Assembly (NCBI RefSeq): GCF_964275005.1
Contig: NC_092706.1
Location: 8,515,144 to 8,579,143, forward strand
Direction of reading: 5' to 3'
From: Diadema setosum
Lineage: Eukaryota; Echinodermata; Echinoidea; Diadematoida; Diadematidae
Length of the DNA: 64,000 bases
This document shows, piece after piece, positions 34,725-48,603 of the stretch (position 1 is its first letter; each line of letters opens with the position of its first letter). The notes beneath the pieces were generated by a model. It worked only from the letters and a program-made list of their open reading frames with translations. It had not been told where the DNA came from and made no database searches. Position numbers and translations under genes: made by a program.

Positions 34725-35040
34725 TAATCCAAAGATGAAAATAGGTTCGTAATTCCGAAGGTTCGAATAGGCACCTTTTTTTTTTTCTGACTAACAAACC
34801 TTCGGTGTAACAAACCTGATTTTATTTTGGTCTAATAGCAAACCTTCTAAATAACAAACCTTCTGAATAACGGCACAAATGATCGGATTAATGGATTTTT
34901 TTTTTCATATTCGGATTAATCAACAGCTAGGTATAGGGAGTCTGTGTGTTTCGGAATAACGAACCTTCGGAATAACGAATAACGAACCTTGTTTCATTTT
35001 TTGGACTAAAGAATCTTAGGAATAATAAACTTCACCCCTC
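34725..35040 (+). mobile_element. palindromic repeat with CCTTCGGAATAACGAA words
   Basis: Repeated AACCTTCGGAATAACGAA-type words (also AACAAACCTTCTGAATAAC) surround a centre GTATAGGGAGTCTGTGTGTT. The inverted centre AACACACAATTCCCTATAC and the same words recur at 61,890-62,095. It is non-coding and probably a MITE-type family. Confidence 0.6.
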
Positions 35041-38000
35041 CTTGCCACCTAGAAAATAAAACAATCGATGAGACGTCTTATTTGGGGACAAAGCAAACCG
35101 CTGATGATAAAACAATTTATTTTCAACACATCATGACAAATACAGCATACGGAGTAACTATAGTAACATGTACAGCCAGAGGGCAAAGTGGTTTTTACGT
35201 TTTTACGGAGTATTTGCGCAAGAGAACAACTATGCATAGATCACTTTGCAGGATATTGCGTCTTATAGACCTGTCCTGTATATAACCGTATGAACTTTTA
35301 TTTTCTACTTCAAGATGCAAATATGTCAGGCGTATATGAATTTTGACCTCGATAAGTAGTGGTTTTTTATGTTATTAATGGAACTAGTTGAAAGTGCTTG
35401 ATAATTCGGTAAGGTTCGGTTTTTTTTTTTTCTCCCTGCTAATTCCCAGTAACAATGTAGCACAGCATGTGAGGAGGGAGGACGGGATAGAGAAACGAAG
35501 ACATACACAATACACCTGATGCCATACTATGTTTGTACTCTATCAAACCTGTGTTACGCACACCAGCCATTAAGTTACCAGTTTTAGTGACCATGCGAAC
35601 AGGTCAGTTCACATTCGAGACAAAGGGACTGATGATGCGAGGAACTATTCACAGGGATATTCGTTGACATATCAGGAGTCTAAACACGAAAGCAGCTACA
35701 CACAAACACGAGTGAATCACGTCTGCTTTGCCATTTTGTTCGAGGAATAATGTGTTCAAACTTTCCGAACTTTCTTCTTTAATTAGGATAGTGCAATCTC
35801 TTCATTTCTCCATCTCGATTGTCAGATGTTTATGTCAGAGTAACGTTCAGTTGAGTAGATACAATACATACTGACTGCAGTGTGACTACAAGATTAAAAT
35901 TAGAAGCGCAAACACTCACCTTTGTTACAAAATGCTAGTGGAATCTAAATCTAACGTCAAGCGCGAAGCAGTGCTAGGAACAATTAGCAGAATTCACAAG
36001 TTGCGCAAAAAATATTGTATGGAAATATAATTTTCTTTACAAAATAATTTATATGTGACATACATCGTGTCGGACAGAAATAAAAGAAGTAGGTACGATT
36101 GGGTATATTGCACAGAACTCCCACTATGTTGTTCGAAGAGAACACATGTTGGCGCCCTTCATCAAATGTTTTCTCACACAGTTTCCAAGGTTTCCTCGCG
36201 AGTCTTGGGGGGGGGGGGGGGGTGTTGGTGATGCATCCGGGAACTTTGGACATGAAAACGTAGGTGGCTCTGTTGCTCGAATTTTACTGTCGCTTTTGCT
36301 ATGTCTGACTAAAGCAGGGAGTTTATTCAAAATCCATGCGGGTTATAGCAACCAAAAGAAGGGTTGCTCTTGCTTTTCCTGTTGTGACCGTGTGGGTTGA
36401 CAGAACAGAACTAAGAAAAGCGATTGACTAAAAGAAAAACAAAAGAATATGTCCGACTGTCCGAGGTATATTGCATTATTCTTGGCGACTTATGGGTGAC
36501 TTCTACTGGTTCGATCCGCCTTGGAGATACAGTGTTTGGTTGATTGGTGGTCCTTGAGGCAGCCTGGTCTCTGTTCTGAAGTGAAATAAACAGGTAAAAA
36601 TACATAATGTAATATTATATGGGGAGCATACTATTAAAGGTTGCAAGCGTGCTTCCCATTTACTGACCAGCAGTTACGTGCTGTGTATTTGTTCAAATTC
36701 TCGCCCATCTCACCTTCGCCTGTATTTGATTTTCTTTTGGTTTTACTCCTGTAGGGCATTTATGGCATCTGACTGCTTCGCCTTTCCAACTGTTAGATTT
36801 GAAATAATATTGGTGAGAAGTACTGGCAAAGGATTTATGGTTTATGTAAAATGATTTACATCATTATGCAACTGACATTCATGCCCCATGGTAATATCAA
36901 TAATTCAGTTTTTCTGCGATCACCCATTTTGTTACCCGTCAAAAATGCAGACCCTTTTACCGTATAGCTCAAAATTATGTTTGGAACATTGAACAATGAC
37001 ATAGTTGTCATTTTTAAATCTAGTAAATAATTTACGACAATTTGACCTGAGCATCCGTCAACTTCAGTTAACAATTAACAAAAAACAAACAAACAAAAAA
37101 CCCTTAATTAATCTAGTAAACATCATTTCAAAGGCGCAAAAGAGTTGTCACTCTTTTTCTTACCTTAATAAAGTTATTCATGCGTCCTCTGTGTCGTCGG
37201 CGACTCTATCTAAGTGAAATCAGAAAGAGAGTAAACAGAGATAGATGATGAGAGACTGAAAACTCATTTTCCTTCTATGCTTGATAGCTGTCGCAAGATT
37301 ATGAAGAATTTCAAGGCAGAAAAAGATAAGTAGATAAGCGTCATTTTATCTTTAAAAAATATATATACATATATATATATTTCAGTGCCATCATCAAATA
37401 GGAAATGATGAAACATCGTCAAAAAGACATAACTTTTTTTTTACATAACAAGATTATCTTACATATATTTCAGAAGATTTTTGAATGACTGTCTGAAATA
37501 TATTATCATATTTATCATACATGATTTGGTTATTTTCTTTGTTTTGCAGCAGGTTGATATCAATATCTCAAGTTGATAAGCATAGAAACGAAAAGATCCC
37601 AATTTTGCAGTCAAACTTTTAATATGTAAATTACATATCTCTCTTCTCAAATTGCATTAAGTGTAATGAGGGAGCTATGTACACTGGTGCAGTACGTGGT
37701 CGAATTTTCTTCTCAGAGAAATAGAGAGAGAGAGAGAATAGCAAAATGTTGTAAAAAAAAGGCTCGACAAGAAGGATGAGACAGCTCACTATAAATAACA
37801 AGGAGGAATAAACCCATTTCAACGAAATCATACTGATATAAAATAAGATGCAGCTGGGAACCTCTCCTATTATGAATACGTTATTTATGATGCTAATTTT
37901 CTTGATCTCGCTGTTGACATATGACAGATTCCCACACCAAAAGCGAATTATATTTGACCCACATCTGGCCCAGTCAATGCATCTTGCTTTACCTGAGGAA

Positions 38001-38515
38001 TCACAACTTTATTCTTAGCGATCTCTCACTTAGAATTTGCGTATACAAAGCAAGGCGTCATGGCGTAGCTATATCTCTTCGTACAAAATTGCTCTGGTTG
38101 TCACCCATGGAGGGAAAAATTCTAAATAACCAATGTCGATGCTTGTCTCTGCCTATACGGAAGGACTTTTTATTACTCACATAATTCAAAGGGCAATAAT
38201 CATGTTCAAGGGCGATGATTCTTATTAACCTTCTGTGTGCTTTGAGCGGTGATTGGAAAAGAAAAACCCATAATGTTGTCCACGCTGTCCAAACAGTCCG
38301 ACGCAAAAAAGGGTTAAATTCGTGGAAAAGTCTGATACAAAATAGTCTGAACTGCACGGAGGAACAGACGGAGGGCGTGCTTTATATTCAAGGGATGTAC
38401 TTATTACAGGATTTTATGATTGATCGCGAATGCAAATCTGCAGCATTTTTTTCTTTCTTTTCTTTGAGTGCGTTTTTGTGTGATAGTATTTGCCGACGGC
38501 CGGTTGACCACTTAC

Positions 38516-38765
38516 TCATCAGCCTGGTACCCATCGGCGAAGGCGAACTTGTCCATGCCGGGGTCGTAGAAATCCGGCTGGTACATGATCTGTTTAAGCC
38601 TCTTGAGGAATGGGTTGCCAATGGGGGGCATTCCGGCCTGCATCCTCACTGGGCCCGGGCGGGGGGCTCCTACGGCGGCATGGAAATTCCTGGCTTCGAC
38701 CAGCGAGACGGCGATGGAGACGATGATAGCGATGGCGATGAGTTGTCTGTTGGCCATTGTTGGTT
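38516..38765 (-). CDS. exon for small secreted protein with signal peptide
   Basis: On the minus strand an excellent acceptor (pyrimidine-rich, ending TCTCACAG) precedes AACCAACAATGG, a good start context at 38,757. The frame begins MANRQLIAIAIIVSIAVSLV and EA, a textbook signal peptide likely cleaved before RNFHAAVGAPRPGPV. The mature part is Pro/Gly/Met-rich with one LKRLK basic site, then IMYQPDFYDPGMDKFAFADG. At the 3' end a strong donor GTAAGTGG starts at 38,515 and overlaps the in-frame TAA (38,512-38,514). The protein therefore either ends at 81 residues or continues into another exon. The exon is clearly GC-richer than its flanks. I do not recognise the family; a secreted peptide precursor or small matrix protein is possible. 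Confidence 0.65.
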
Positions 38766-40269
38766 CTGTGAGACATAAGTGAGAAAGGAAATGGGTTGTT
38801 GGAAATGGCAGACTCCCAAATTTTTGTCCTCTTTTCTCTCAAAATAGGAAATAAATGTATGGATGACTTCTTTGATTTTTCTGTATTGGTTCAACTAATT
38901 TAAGGATTTTAGTATGAACAGTTTCGTTCAAAATACACTTAATATGTATCGTAGATTATGTATAATTATCACGACAAAAAAGAAAAAAAGAAAAATGAAA
39001 TCGAAATGCAATTGGAAATAAAACTCAAGGGCAAAGACAATACAAAACTTTATTAACACGCTTATTCTCAGGGATCAGCCGACATTGTTTTTCCTAACTC
39101 CAGTGCATGTCTATGTATATTTTGTGATTGCAGTGACGAGGTAATCTGATGAGTCATCTACAAGGAATGAATATAACTCGTATCGAAAATCAATAATAAT
39201 TATTTTTGTGTACATGCAGAGCTGATAATGACACTGGGCACATTATTCTAACATTATTGCAGTCTATTATGCACAATAGTTGTAAGCAAAGCTCCCTTTG
39301 GAATCTTGTACATGTAGTTTCAATTTCTTAGCTGCAGTTTCAGGAAATGATATAGACTCCGATGTAACATCGTATTGCCGAAATCATTTCCGCCACTGAT
39401 GTGGATGAGCGATTCCCACAGCAGAAGGAATTCATCCCATCTACCGATTCCGTCCATTGGTATTCAAATGGTTAAGTTCAATGCGCACGCCCGCTGGGAT
39501 CGGGGACTTGTGCAGTGTAGGGTGCTTGACAGAGGAGGGCTCTTTAACCGGTCGGTTCTGCGAGAAGCAACTTCTCTTGCCTCAAGAGGGCGGCCCAGGG
39601 CGCGACCCCAGACGCTACTGCTTGTCTTCAACACCACGAAAGAATATCGACTTGTGTGCGTGTGTGCATGTGTGTGTATGTATTTGGTGTGTGTATTTTC
39701 CCGGCCGGTGAGTTGCCGGCCATGATTTTGATACACTTTGGAATTCTTATAAAAGTCATATGAAATCTAAGAATCCCAGCGCTCACAGAACACTACTTCT
39801 TCCCATCCTCTTAACTTAAAATGTATCGTAATATTACAGTTTTATATGGTTACATTGAGAATAGAATGGGAGGAAATTGCAAACACACAGGGTTGAATGA
39901 CCAAGTGTTGGAGACACAAAATATTTTCCCTTGCCTTTGCCTTCGATGGTGCTTACAGCGACCAATTGAACAGATTTGAATATCACTCAGCAAGTCGAGC
40001 ACACTTTAATATGGATCAGGAACTCTCAAGTGTTCGGTAGAAATTCCCTGTCTAGAGTTTCAAGAACCTCACGTATCTGTTTTCATGGTTATGGCTCTCT
40101 GCAGCTGTACAACTCGATACGGGAGGGCGGAAAACATTATGTTTTCTTCTGCTAGTGACTTGGATGCAATGCTTTTTATTTCGATTTAGGAGCAAGGCTG
40201 ATACACACACATATTTTCACGTATTTTCAAAAAAAAAATAAAATGCTTACAAGCTGAAGTACAGAAAGA

Positions 40270-40375
40270 CACACACACACATACACACACACACACACGC
40301 ATTAATACAGATATAGTTTTAGACAGGTATATACATAATAAAGAGAAGGAAAGAGAGAGAGAGAGAGAGAGAAAA
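40270..40375. repeat. CA and GA microsatellites
   Basis: CACACA runs near 40,270-40,299 and GAGAGA near 40,353-40,372. Confidence 0.85.
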
Positions 40376-40394
40376 GGAGATACTGTACATCAAC

Positions 40395-40647
40395 ACATGA
40401 AGGGTTTGTTTGCAAAAACCGATAAGTCCATTTTTGAAGATTTTGAAGTACGATCTCTGTCATAAAGTACAAAATAATACCTTTTAAATGATATATTGGT
40501 CACTACATATGAAGGTATATTTTTGAAGTTATGGTCAAAAGAAGCAAAAATTTTCTTATTATTCTCTTTATTTTCTCGACCTTTAATGGCAAATATCTCC
40601 ATTTGGCAAATATGGACTTATCGGTTTTTGCAAACAAACTCTTCACA
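40395..40647. mobile_element. MITE, family A copy 2
   Basis: The ends ACATGAAGGGTTTGTTTGCA and TTTTTGCAAACAAACTCTTC mirror each other, with the ACCGATAAGTCCAT / ATGGACTTATCGGT blocks intact. Compared with copy 1 it is in the opposite orientation. It is 253 bp long and highly similar throughout. Confidence 0.88.
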
Positions 40648-41635
40648 TACATGCAAGATATCTGTTCTTTTTGTCTTCATGTATTGTGCTTGGCTTTGTT
40701 GGGAAATATATACCAAGTATTAGAATACATTCTATTCGATTCTCTCCAAATTCATCGACGCTGATATCACGACACTTTTTTTTTTTCAAAACTAAGTAAT
40801 TCTAAAGTGCACCTTTTTTCAATAGTATTTTTTCTCATTCGCCTCCTTTAAATCCTTTCTCTCTCTCTTTTTTCCAGTTTCCTGAAAGCCTGTTAGCAAC
40901 ATGCTATCTTAATAATTACGGTTTCCATATAATACGGATATATTGTCGTTGGTAGTCTTTACTTTGAATACAGAAAGATTGTTTTCTTGCTTTTATGAAA
41001 ACTGCAAATATCAACTGCATCATTTTTCTGTTGTCATCTAAATTTCCCCCAATGCGACAGCTGCCTTAGATATGTTTATTTTAACGACGTCTCGTAGTTA
41101 TCTAGTAATCGTATTCTTCTGTTTAAAGGGTTCGATGTTCACTGGTTTAATATTCCATGACAATAGGATATGCACTCGACAATAAGCGTTTATGCCTAAG
41201 CGAGAGAAGTTGGATAGAGGCATTCCCGTTAACTGATCATGGAAAGGATAATAATAATAATGGACATGTCAAAAATGCCCACAAAAAAGTTAGTGATTTC
41301 AAATTTTAGGGGATTGGGCCCTCTAGCTTCATCATTTTCTGATGTCTCATCTAATATTCTTTCCCCAGACATATTATTTTGAATATTACCTCGTTAATAA
41401 GGTTTTGTTATCAAGTCCCACCTGTTTCTTGGGAGTCGTGGTTCTTTTTTTTTTTTTGAGTTACAAGATTGTATATCATCTTCACATGTCATAAAGTGAC
41501 AATTTAAGAATAGGTGCATACATCCCCTTGAGCCAACTAATTTGTTAATCCAAGAAAATAGACATACATCCCCTTCAGCTACGAGAAAAGTTAAATGTCT
41601 CCTGATAGCTCATCCTAACTTTGACATTTTGACAA

Positions 41636-41846
41636 TTGTGACCCTGCATCACAAAACCAACAAAAAGGTCGCCAGACATGGATTTTTAGGTAAGAGCAGA
41701 TTCTGAAAGAGCAGATTCTAAGCTTTGAAATGATGTATCACTCAATTTAAGTGGACTCTCCTAACCTATCTAAATTATTGGAAAGAAAGGACGCACTCTG
41801 GAAAGTGTGAACTGAGAAATCGGCTGTGAAGTACAGGTTCTATTCA
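41636..41846 (+). repeat. dispersed repeat, GTGACCCTGCATC family
   Basis: Opens TGTGACCCTGCATCACAAAA, then GTCGCCAGACATGG, two AGAGCAGATTCT blocks, and ends near GAACTGAGAAATCGGC and GAAGTACAGG. It is the inverted counterpart of 2,330-2,535. Confidence 0.65.
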
Positions 41847-42204
41847 AGCGCTTAATATTTACCAAACAGTGCTAGCTGGGAGATAAAAGGGACCCCCCCC
41901 CAAAAAAAAAAAAGAAACAACAAAAACAAACAAACAAAACAAAACAACAAACACCAAAAACATGATGCAAGCACCGTAGCAACAACAATGAAGGGATTAT
42001 CAGATTGAGCTGAAAATGGGCATGATCTTTTAGCATATCCATTATTGATGCCAACTTTCAAAGTAGTAGCATCATCTTTTCTAAAGTTATTAGAATTTGA
42101 AGTGAAGAATGAGAACTTAAAGAAATGAAAAGGGGACTCTATGAGACACACATAATCACACTATTCTTTAAAAAAAAAAGTATAAAAAAAAACTGCTAAA
42201 CACA

Positions 42205-42398
42205 ATTTCTTGTTCGTTTTATGATCCCAAACTTTAACTTGATGTAGAAGAAGACTATTGCTCTTTCAGAAAATACTACGAAAACTCAAGATTGTCTAGG
42301 TTGACCCGTTTCACATATTTTCAGTCTTCACACAAAATCAGCGTATGCGAATTTTTATTGGTTTTGATGCACGGTCACATAATATGATGGCTAAATGA
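42205..42398 (-). repeat. dispersed repeat, GTGACCGTGCA variant, inverted
   Basis: Minus-strand reading begins TGTGACCGTGCATCAAAACC. It shares the TTTGGGATCAT end and the AGAGCAATAG-type block with 215-372. Confidence 0.55.
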
Positions 42399-42984
42399 AA
42401 AAAAAAAACAAACAAACAACAACAACAACCCAACAACATTAAAAACCACACAGTGCTAACTGAGCAGAGTGATTTGGTTTGAATCAACGACAAAACACTT
42501 AATAAAACACAAGTTTTGGGGATTCATTTAGCCTATCATTGAGCAAAACATTGCCAGCATGACAGCAGAGAAACGTTACCTTCATGGTTTATTCCTATAA
42601 CGTCACTGTTACTTTATGATGACCCTTATTATTTTCGGCCCCCAACAAGTTTAAGCCTTTTCATATCCTATATCGAATTATTCACAACTTATACACTTCC
42701 ACGATACAGGCAGCGTAAACAACGCTAGCAGCACTTAGATAAAGACCGAAAACAACGTTGAATAGAGGCCTAAAAACAACGCATGCATGCACGTCCCCTA
42801 TAAGTTCTGCACTCTGTTGGTTATTGAGATGGGATGACTGTACCGGGCTTCATGCAATGAAATCTTTTAAATCTAACCTTGTTAATGACGAGGACCAAGT
42901 GAACCAAGAAGGGAGGCTTTGGAAGTGACAAAATCGAGGAAGTTTAATTCATGTTCACTTTCTCAACCGTTGAGACGCAAGAAC

Positions 42985-43078
42985 AGGTGAAACAAACAAA
43001 CAAACAAACAAACAAACAACAAACAAACAAACAAACAATCACTCACTCACTCACTCACTCACTCACTCACTCACTCAC

Positions 43079-43118
<40 letters not shown>

Positions 43119-43183
43119 AACCAAACAAACAAACAAACAAACAAACAAACAAACAAACAAACAAAAACCAAAACAAACAAACT
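42985..43183. repeat. chain of tetranucleotide arrays
   Basis: ACAA units, then ACTC units (about 43,039-43,080), then AATC units (about 43,080-43,115), then ACAA again. The order A-B-C-A of three related tetramers suggests point mutation and spread within one array. Confidence 0.95.
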
Positions 43184-43904
43184 AAATGGTTATTTTTAGA
43201 TCCCCATTTCAGATATGATTACAAAATGTAACTATTCTTACTTCAGATGACAGTTAATATCAGCAAGAAGGATTTAGTAAAGATTCAGAAAGAAAATAAT
43301 TACAACAATTGAAAGGATTTAAGATAAGTAGTCAGAGGGTGATAATTTGTTTTATCTCTGTGCGAGTGCGCGTGTGTGTGTCTGTATGTAATTGTAAGTG
43401 GGTGGTGTACTTCTATGAGCATTACAGTGAGAAATGAGAGAGGAATATATGAAGAAGATTACTATAAAAGGGGCAATATTCGATACATTCGGGGATGATT
43501 AACAAAGCAGCAACGGAGCAGACGACATTTGCATGGTCCTTCTGGTTAGATAAACAACACTCTCTTTTTGAAAGGGTAGGTAAAGCGTGTATTTGGCTTC
43601 TCATGATTATGAGAACATGATCGATGAAGCCTGTGGATGAACGACTCCCTTCACATTCACGGGATTTCAGTCAATAAAACCAAAGCGGGGGATTTCTCAT
43701 TAGAGCTCTGCAAGGATCGCAATTAAATACGATTTATGACAGACGTTATTATCGGTTTTTATTGGGGGAGGACAAGGAAAATTCATTAAAAGTTAGGTCA
43801 ACAGAGATTGAGAAGTGGCAGTTTCAGTGAAGATAGAGGTACCTCACTCGGTCCATGCACTCTACTATGCGTATGGTAATGAGGAATAACAGACAGACAG
43901 ATCG

Positions 43905-43906
<2 letters not shown>

Positions 43907-43938
<32 letters not shown>
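43907..43938. repeat. CA microsatellite
   Basis: CACACA run of about 30 bp. Confidence 0.85.
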
Positions 43939-45265
43939 GGGGAGGGGTAGAAGGAGAGGGTTGCTCCTTAGTCTTCGACTAACATTTAGAAATGGCGCCT
44001 GAATCATTGACCCTGCGTAAATTGAATCTCGGTTTAATTACTCAGTACACAAATATCCCCGAGTGTATACTATGTACACAGCTGATGTGACAAAGCATGG
44101 CATGGTACAAAATCATAATCAAAATAACTGCTATTTTTTACACAATCATTATGATAAATACTCACCTAATTGACTTTGTATGATTGAAACTTTCATATCT
44201 GACAGTTTGCTCGGATTATACGTAAATTTCGTAGAACTTATTTTGATAGCATTAAATCGCATATTCAATTTGGTCTCGTTTTAGAAACCGAATAGCATTG
44301 ATATGTAAGACACTATGGCACCCCCAGATAGTATCAGAGTGCAGGTGTATTCTTTCACTTTCTGCTCAAAGACACGAGAAATCGCAGGCGACCTGAAGTC
44401 ATGCACAATACATGAGGTGATATGATTTTCTCTCTCATTATTCTTATTTCGCGTGATATTGGTCCGTCAAGGTGCCAGCGATTCGAGTGAGCGCGGACAT
44501 GTATCCGTAACGTCAAAAATAGCCTGCATAACATGATCGAACAAGCTCGAAACAATCTCAAATTTCTGCGTGATCAGTTTTCTCTCATCTCAATCAAGGA
44601 AATGTAAACCCGGGGCTATAGTGTCAGTATAGCGAGCTCAGTGACAATTTCTTAACGCGTCGAGAAAAAGAAAGACATGTGCTCCACTCGTTTGTAAGTT
44701 ATAGACAAGTCCCCCAACAGGAAACTTAGACCACAAACTGTCCATTAAAAGAGGTATTTTGTCGCACAGTCGTCCTTTATTTCGCTCGAAAAGGATCCCA
44801 ACACCTATTTCAGTTTCCGTGAATTTTAGTTTGTCCCTTTTTTCTCTTCCTATTGCTCTTCTTTCTGCATATCACAGTTACCACTCCTTAATTGACGTTC
44901 TCGTTCACGCACCTCTCTATCTCTGGTTTTACCAATCTCCGCGTACCCCTTCCCCCCCCCCCCCTGTATTCTCTCTCTTCCTTCCTATTCTTTATCCCTG
45001 ATATCTCTATCCCTCTATCCCCCTCATTCTTGAATCTGTTTCTCAGAGTATCCCTCTCTCTCTCCCTCAAAGAGGACCTTACTGAGATTGATTCTCGTTG
45101 AGGATCATACTCCTTGTAATCCATAATGGCCAACCGGCGAGGGGTTAGTAAAAAAGATGCCTGGCTCTCCGGAGCGGAAGGTGATCAGGCTAACAGATGT
45201 CTACTTTGCTTTGCAGGAAATGCTAGACGGAATAAATCAAGAGGGGCTTGTTAACACGGCGACAG

Positions 45266-45268
<3 letters not shown>

Positions 45269-45316
<48 letters not shown>
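45269..45316. repeat. GA microsatellite
   Basis: GAGAGA run of about 45 bp. Confidence 0.9.
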
Positions 45317-45318
<2 letters not shown>

Positions 45319-46302
45319 GAGGAGAAAGAAAACAAGATTTTTTTTTCTCGCTGTTAAATTCATTCATCATCCCTCATCAACTTTAAAATGTCGGCGTTTT
45401 AACACGATGCAAATACTATAAAGCAAGTGATTATGATTATGTTACCGAGAGAAATGATCATTTTTGCGAACTTCTTCAGGGAGTGTATAGAAAAAGAAGA
45501 CAGGATATTTTTTTTTTCATCTGTTCTTTCAGGACGCTTTGTCAAGTTAGACGATTTTAACTAATGCTGTCATAATGTCCTTCTACAACATGTGAATGGA
45601 TCATTTACCAGATAGAATGTCTATTGGTCTATTTAAAAGGGGAAAAGTGCGTGAAAAGATACGATAGCGCAGCGTTAATACAATGTGAAAAATAGAGAAC
45701 ATTATAATATCTTGCAATCGATGTTTACTGAGGATAAACATTACCCACTGTCACTTTTTAAACTCCACTCTGTCGAGAAGATGATCGAAAGTGTGCATAT
45801 TGACCTACCACCTGCGCGTATGGCGTTCTCGTCAGTGTTTAATCACATCTCCGTATGATAAATATGATTTAAAACCATTTAGCTTTGATATTTCAGCGCT
45901 TTAATGATGAAAGCCAATCTATCAATCCTGCCTTAAATTTCATAATATGCTATTGATGTATTGCTACTTATCTGGTTACCAGAAGAGGAAAGCGATTTGT
46001 TTGACTGTTTGAAGAGAAAATAAACAATGGGAGATACGCCGCTTCTGAAAGGAAAGGAGAAGAAAATGTGAAAACGTATTGCCATGAAACCAAATGCGTT
46101 GATTTGAAACAAACACCAGACACGCAAGACATTAAAAGATATGAATTTGATAATATCATACGAGAACCATGCACACCTTATTGGAACTGATTGATTCACA
46201 GAGCGTTGCAATGAGATGTACACTCCATCTGGACAGATATATCTTTTGATTAGTTAATGACTGTCTTCTGAGTCAAAAACCTATATGTCGCCCTATATGC
46301 GA

Positions 46303-46578
46303 AGGCATGATGATGATGATGATAGTAATAGTAGTAGTAGTAATAGTAATAATAATAATGATAATAATAATAATAGTAATAATAATAATAATGATAATAA
46401 TAATAACAATAATAATGATAATAATAATATTCATCATCATCATCATCATCATTATCATCATCATCATCATGATTATAATAATAATTTTTGTAATGAGAAT
46501 AATTATGCTAATAATAATAGCATCGTCAATGATGATGATGATGATGACAATAATGATGCTAAAGTTGATGATGAATTT
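46303..46578. repeat. mixed GAT/AAT/CAT triplet repeat
   Basis: GATGAT, AATAAT, ATCATC and GATGAC blocks. The Asp/Asn-rich and Ile/Met-rich frames on both strands are artefacts of it. Confidence 0.95.
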
Positions 46579-48560
46579 TTTTTTTAATGATAATGAAATT
46601 ATTTTACTAGGGCAGTCTCTTTGAAACATAACCTTGTATTTTTTTTTTGAAACATAACCTTGTATTTTTTTTTTTTGCGTATACATGCATGTAACTTTAT
46701 TATTGTATCATTTGATATCATTTGCAAGATGTATGTATACGATTGTGATATGATTCCTAATTTATACTGTGTTATGTTCTGTTGGAAAGAGGAGAAGAAT
46801 AAAATAAAATGAAATGAAAAATGAAATGCAATGAACAGTATACGAACTGTTCTTCTAGAACAATGAAACGAATATACACAAAACCAGGGAGCTATTTTCT
46901 TCCCACTTGTGCTAATCAGTCAGATTTCTTATTCACAACTTGCAAAGAATATTCTATGAAAATTCATACCATTTGCATAAAAATGACACAAACTTTAACC
47001 CCAGGTCTTACTACGCAAAAATCCATCCTGATTAACTTGATCAAACTCATCAATATCTGCTTAATTGCACAAAATACAATAAACACACAATCACTCGCGC
47101 GCGCGTGAACGCACACACGCAATTCACACAGACGCACACACACAGTCACAAACACATGTTAACACTGTCTAAATTGGATATGGAAGAAAGGCGGCGAGAA
47201 TAAGAGAGATACGGACAGATCCGCATGGCGGCTGTGTCTGTCACTGTGGCCTTAATTACCTCTACTTCGGCCACTAACAGAGAAAAAGAAAGAGAGAGAG
47301 AGGGGAGGGGGTGGGCGGGATGGGAGAGACAAGTAGAAGAGAAAGAAATCAAAACCCTCCTCCTAATAAGGTCGGTTCGTTGGGAAGACGAGACAACGGC
47401 AAATTACCGTATATTTTTACAGAGATCGGGAGATGGGTAGTTCGACGCGGCGCTTTTCGTCAGTTTCCGAGTCCGGATATTACCTTGGCGTGGAGTTGAT
47501 AAATAGTTCACCTCTTCTATACGTATGGTCCGAGCGCTAAAATTCTGGAATTTTGAGAATATGGCATTCTTCCGTTGTTTGGATTTTGCCGAATGCGACA
47601 CAATCATCTAGAACAAGCACTTCTTCAGACAGGGAGAAAGAAAGGGAGAGAGAAAGATGGGAAGAGAGAGAGAGAGAGAGAATGAGTGAGATCTGTAAAT
47701 GCTTTATCTCATCACTTTATGAGGTGACACCTCAAAGCTTCGCTTCATTCCACCGTCCTGTTTACTCAAAGTGAAAGGCATTTATTTACTTTTCTCTCCC
47801 CCACCCCACCTACTGGGGGGGGGGGGGGGGAGCTTGCGTGGATGGAGAATCACCAAATGGAAAATGGGGAATATGGTGTTATGAAATGCACATAATATAT
47901 AATAGAGATGGACAAAGAAAAAGAGAAGAGAGCTAACAGAGCACTAGGAAAAATGAATGATTCAAACCATTTGGATAGTTTTTCTTTCAGGGAAAATCCA
48001 TGCTTTAACCGATAATCATACATCTATACATTATTAAAAAAAAAAAAAAGATATAGAGACTTTTTTTTTTTACATTTTTTCAATCCGATTTAATCTAATT
48101 TAATTTCTATGTTCCATCCAACAAAAATTGAAACAAAATACAAAAGCATGCAATTATAAATCAAATTGATTGATCAATTTGCAAAAAGAAAACCCCGCAA
48201 GATCATATTTTTATAGATCCTATGAAAAAACTGCTATTATTGGAACATAGTAGCGAATTATGATAATTATTTAATTTCGCTTAAATTCTCTTCTCTCTTC
48301 CCTTCCCTCTATTACACACACAACACACACATACACATACAGACATTATGTATATCGTCTCTTTTTTTTTTTTTTTTGCAGACGCACATGGATGGTACTA
48401 CTAGTACATATTTATACTTATTGTGTGTTGTAATTATACTCGCATGAATGTAACATGTTTTTGCTGTGTTCGCATACAGTTCGGGTGAAGTTATATGGCA
48501 GATTTACAGACACAGTCGAAGAAGCTTTCTATAGAAGACAACATTTTCTCCATTCCTCTC

Positions 48561-48561
48561 T

Positions 48562-48599
<38 letters not shown>
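48561..48599. repeat. CT microsatellite
   Basis: CTCTCT run of about 38 bp. Confidence 0.9.

Positions 48600-48603
<4 letters not shown>

Larger units (their letters stand above)
33005..38510. other. intergenic between GPCR and secreted-protein exon
   Basis: Upstream of the GPCR no clear TATA box or upstream exon can be assigned. A short TATTGTC tandem lies at about 33,500-33,532. MITE relatives, a compound AT/GT microsatellite and the CCTTCGGAATAACGAA-type repeat are listed separately. A 17-G run lies near 36,207. No further coding exon is supported. Confidence 0.5.

Noticed and set aside
36500..36520. GGTTCGATCC B-box-like word
   Set aside because: No A box upstream and no flanking tRNA-like structure.
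39457..39711. GC-rich open frames as a candidate exon
   Set aside because: Several frames are open on both strands, none has a recognisable domain, and part reads into a GT repeat.
46273..46686. Ile/Met-rich and Asp/Asn-rich frames of 100-137 codons
   Set aside because: Products of triplet microsatellites on both strands.
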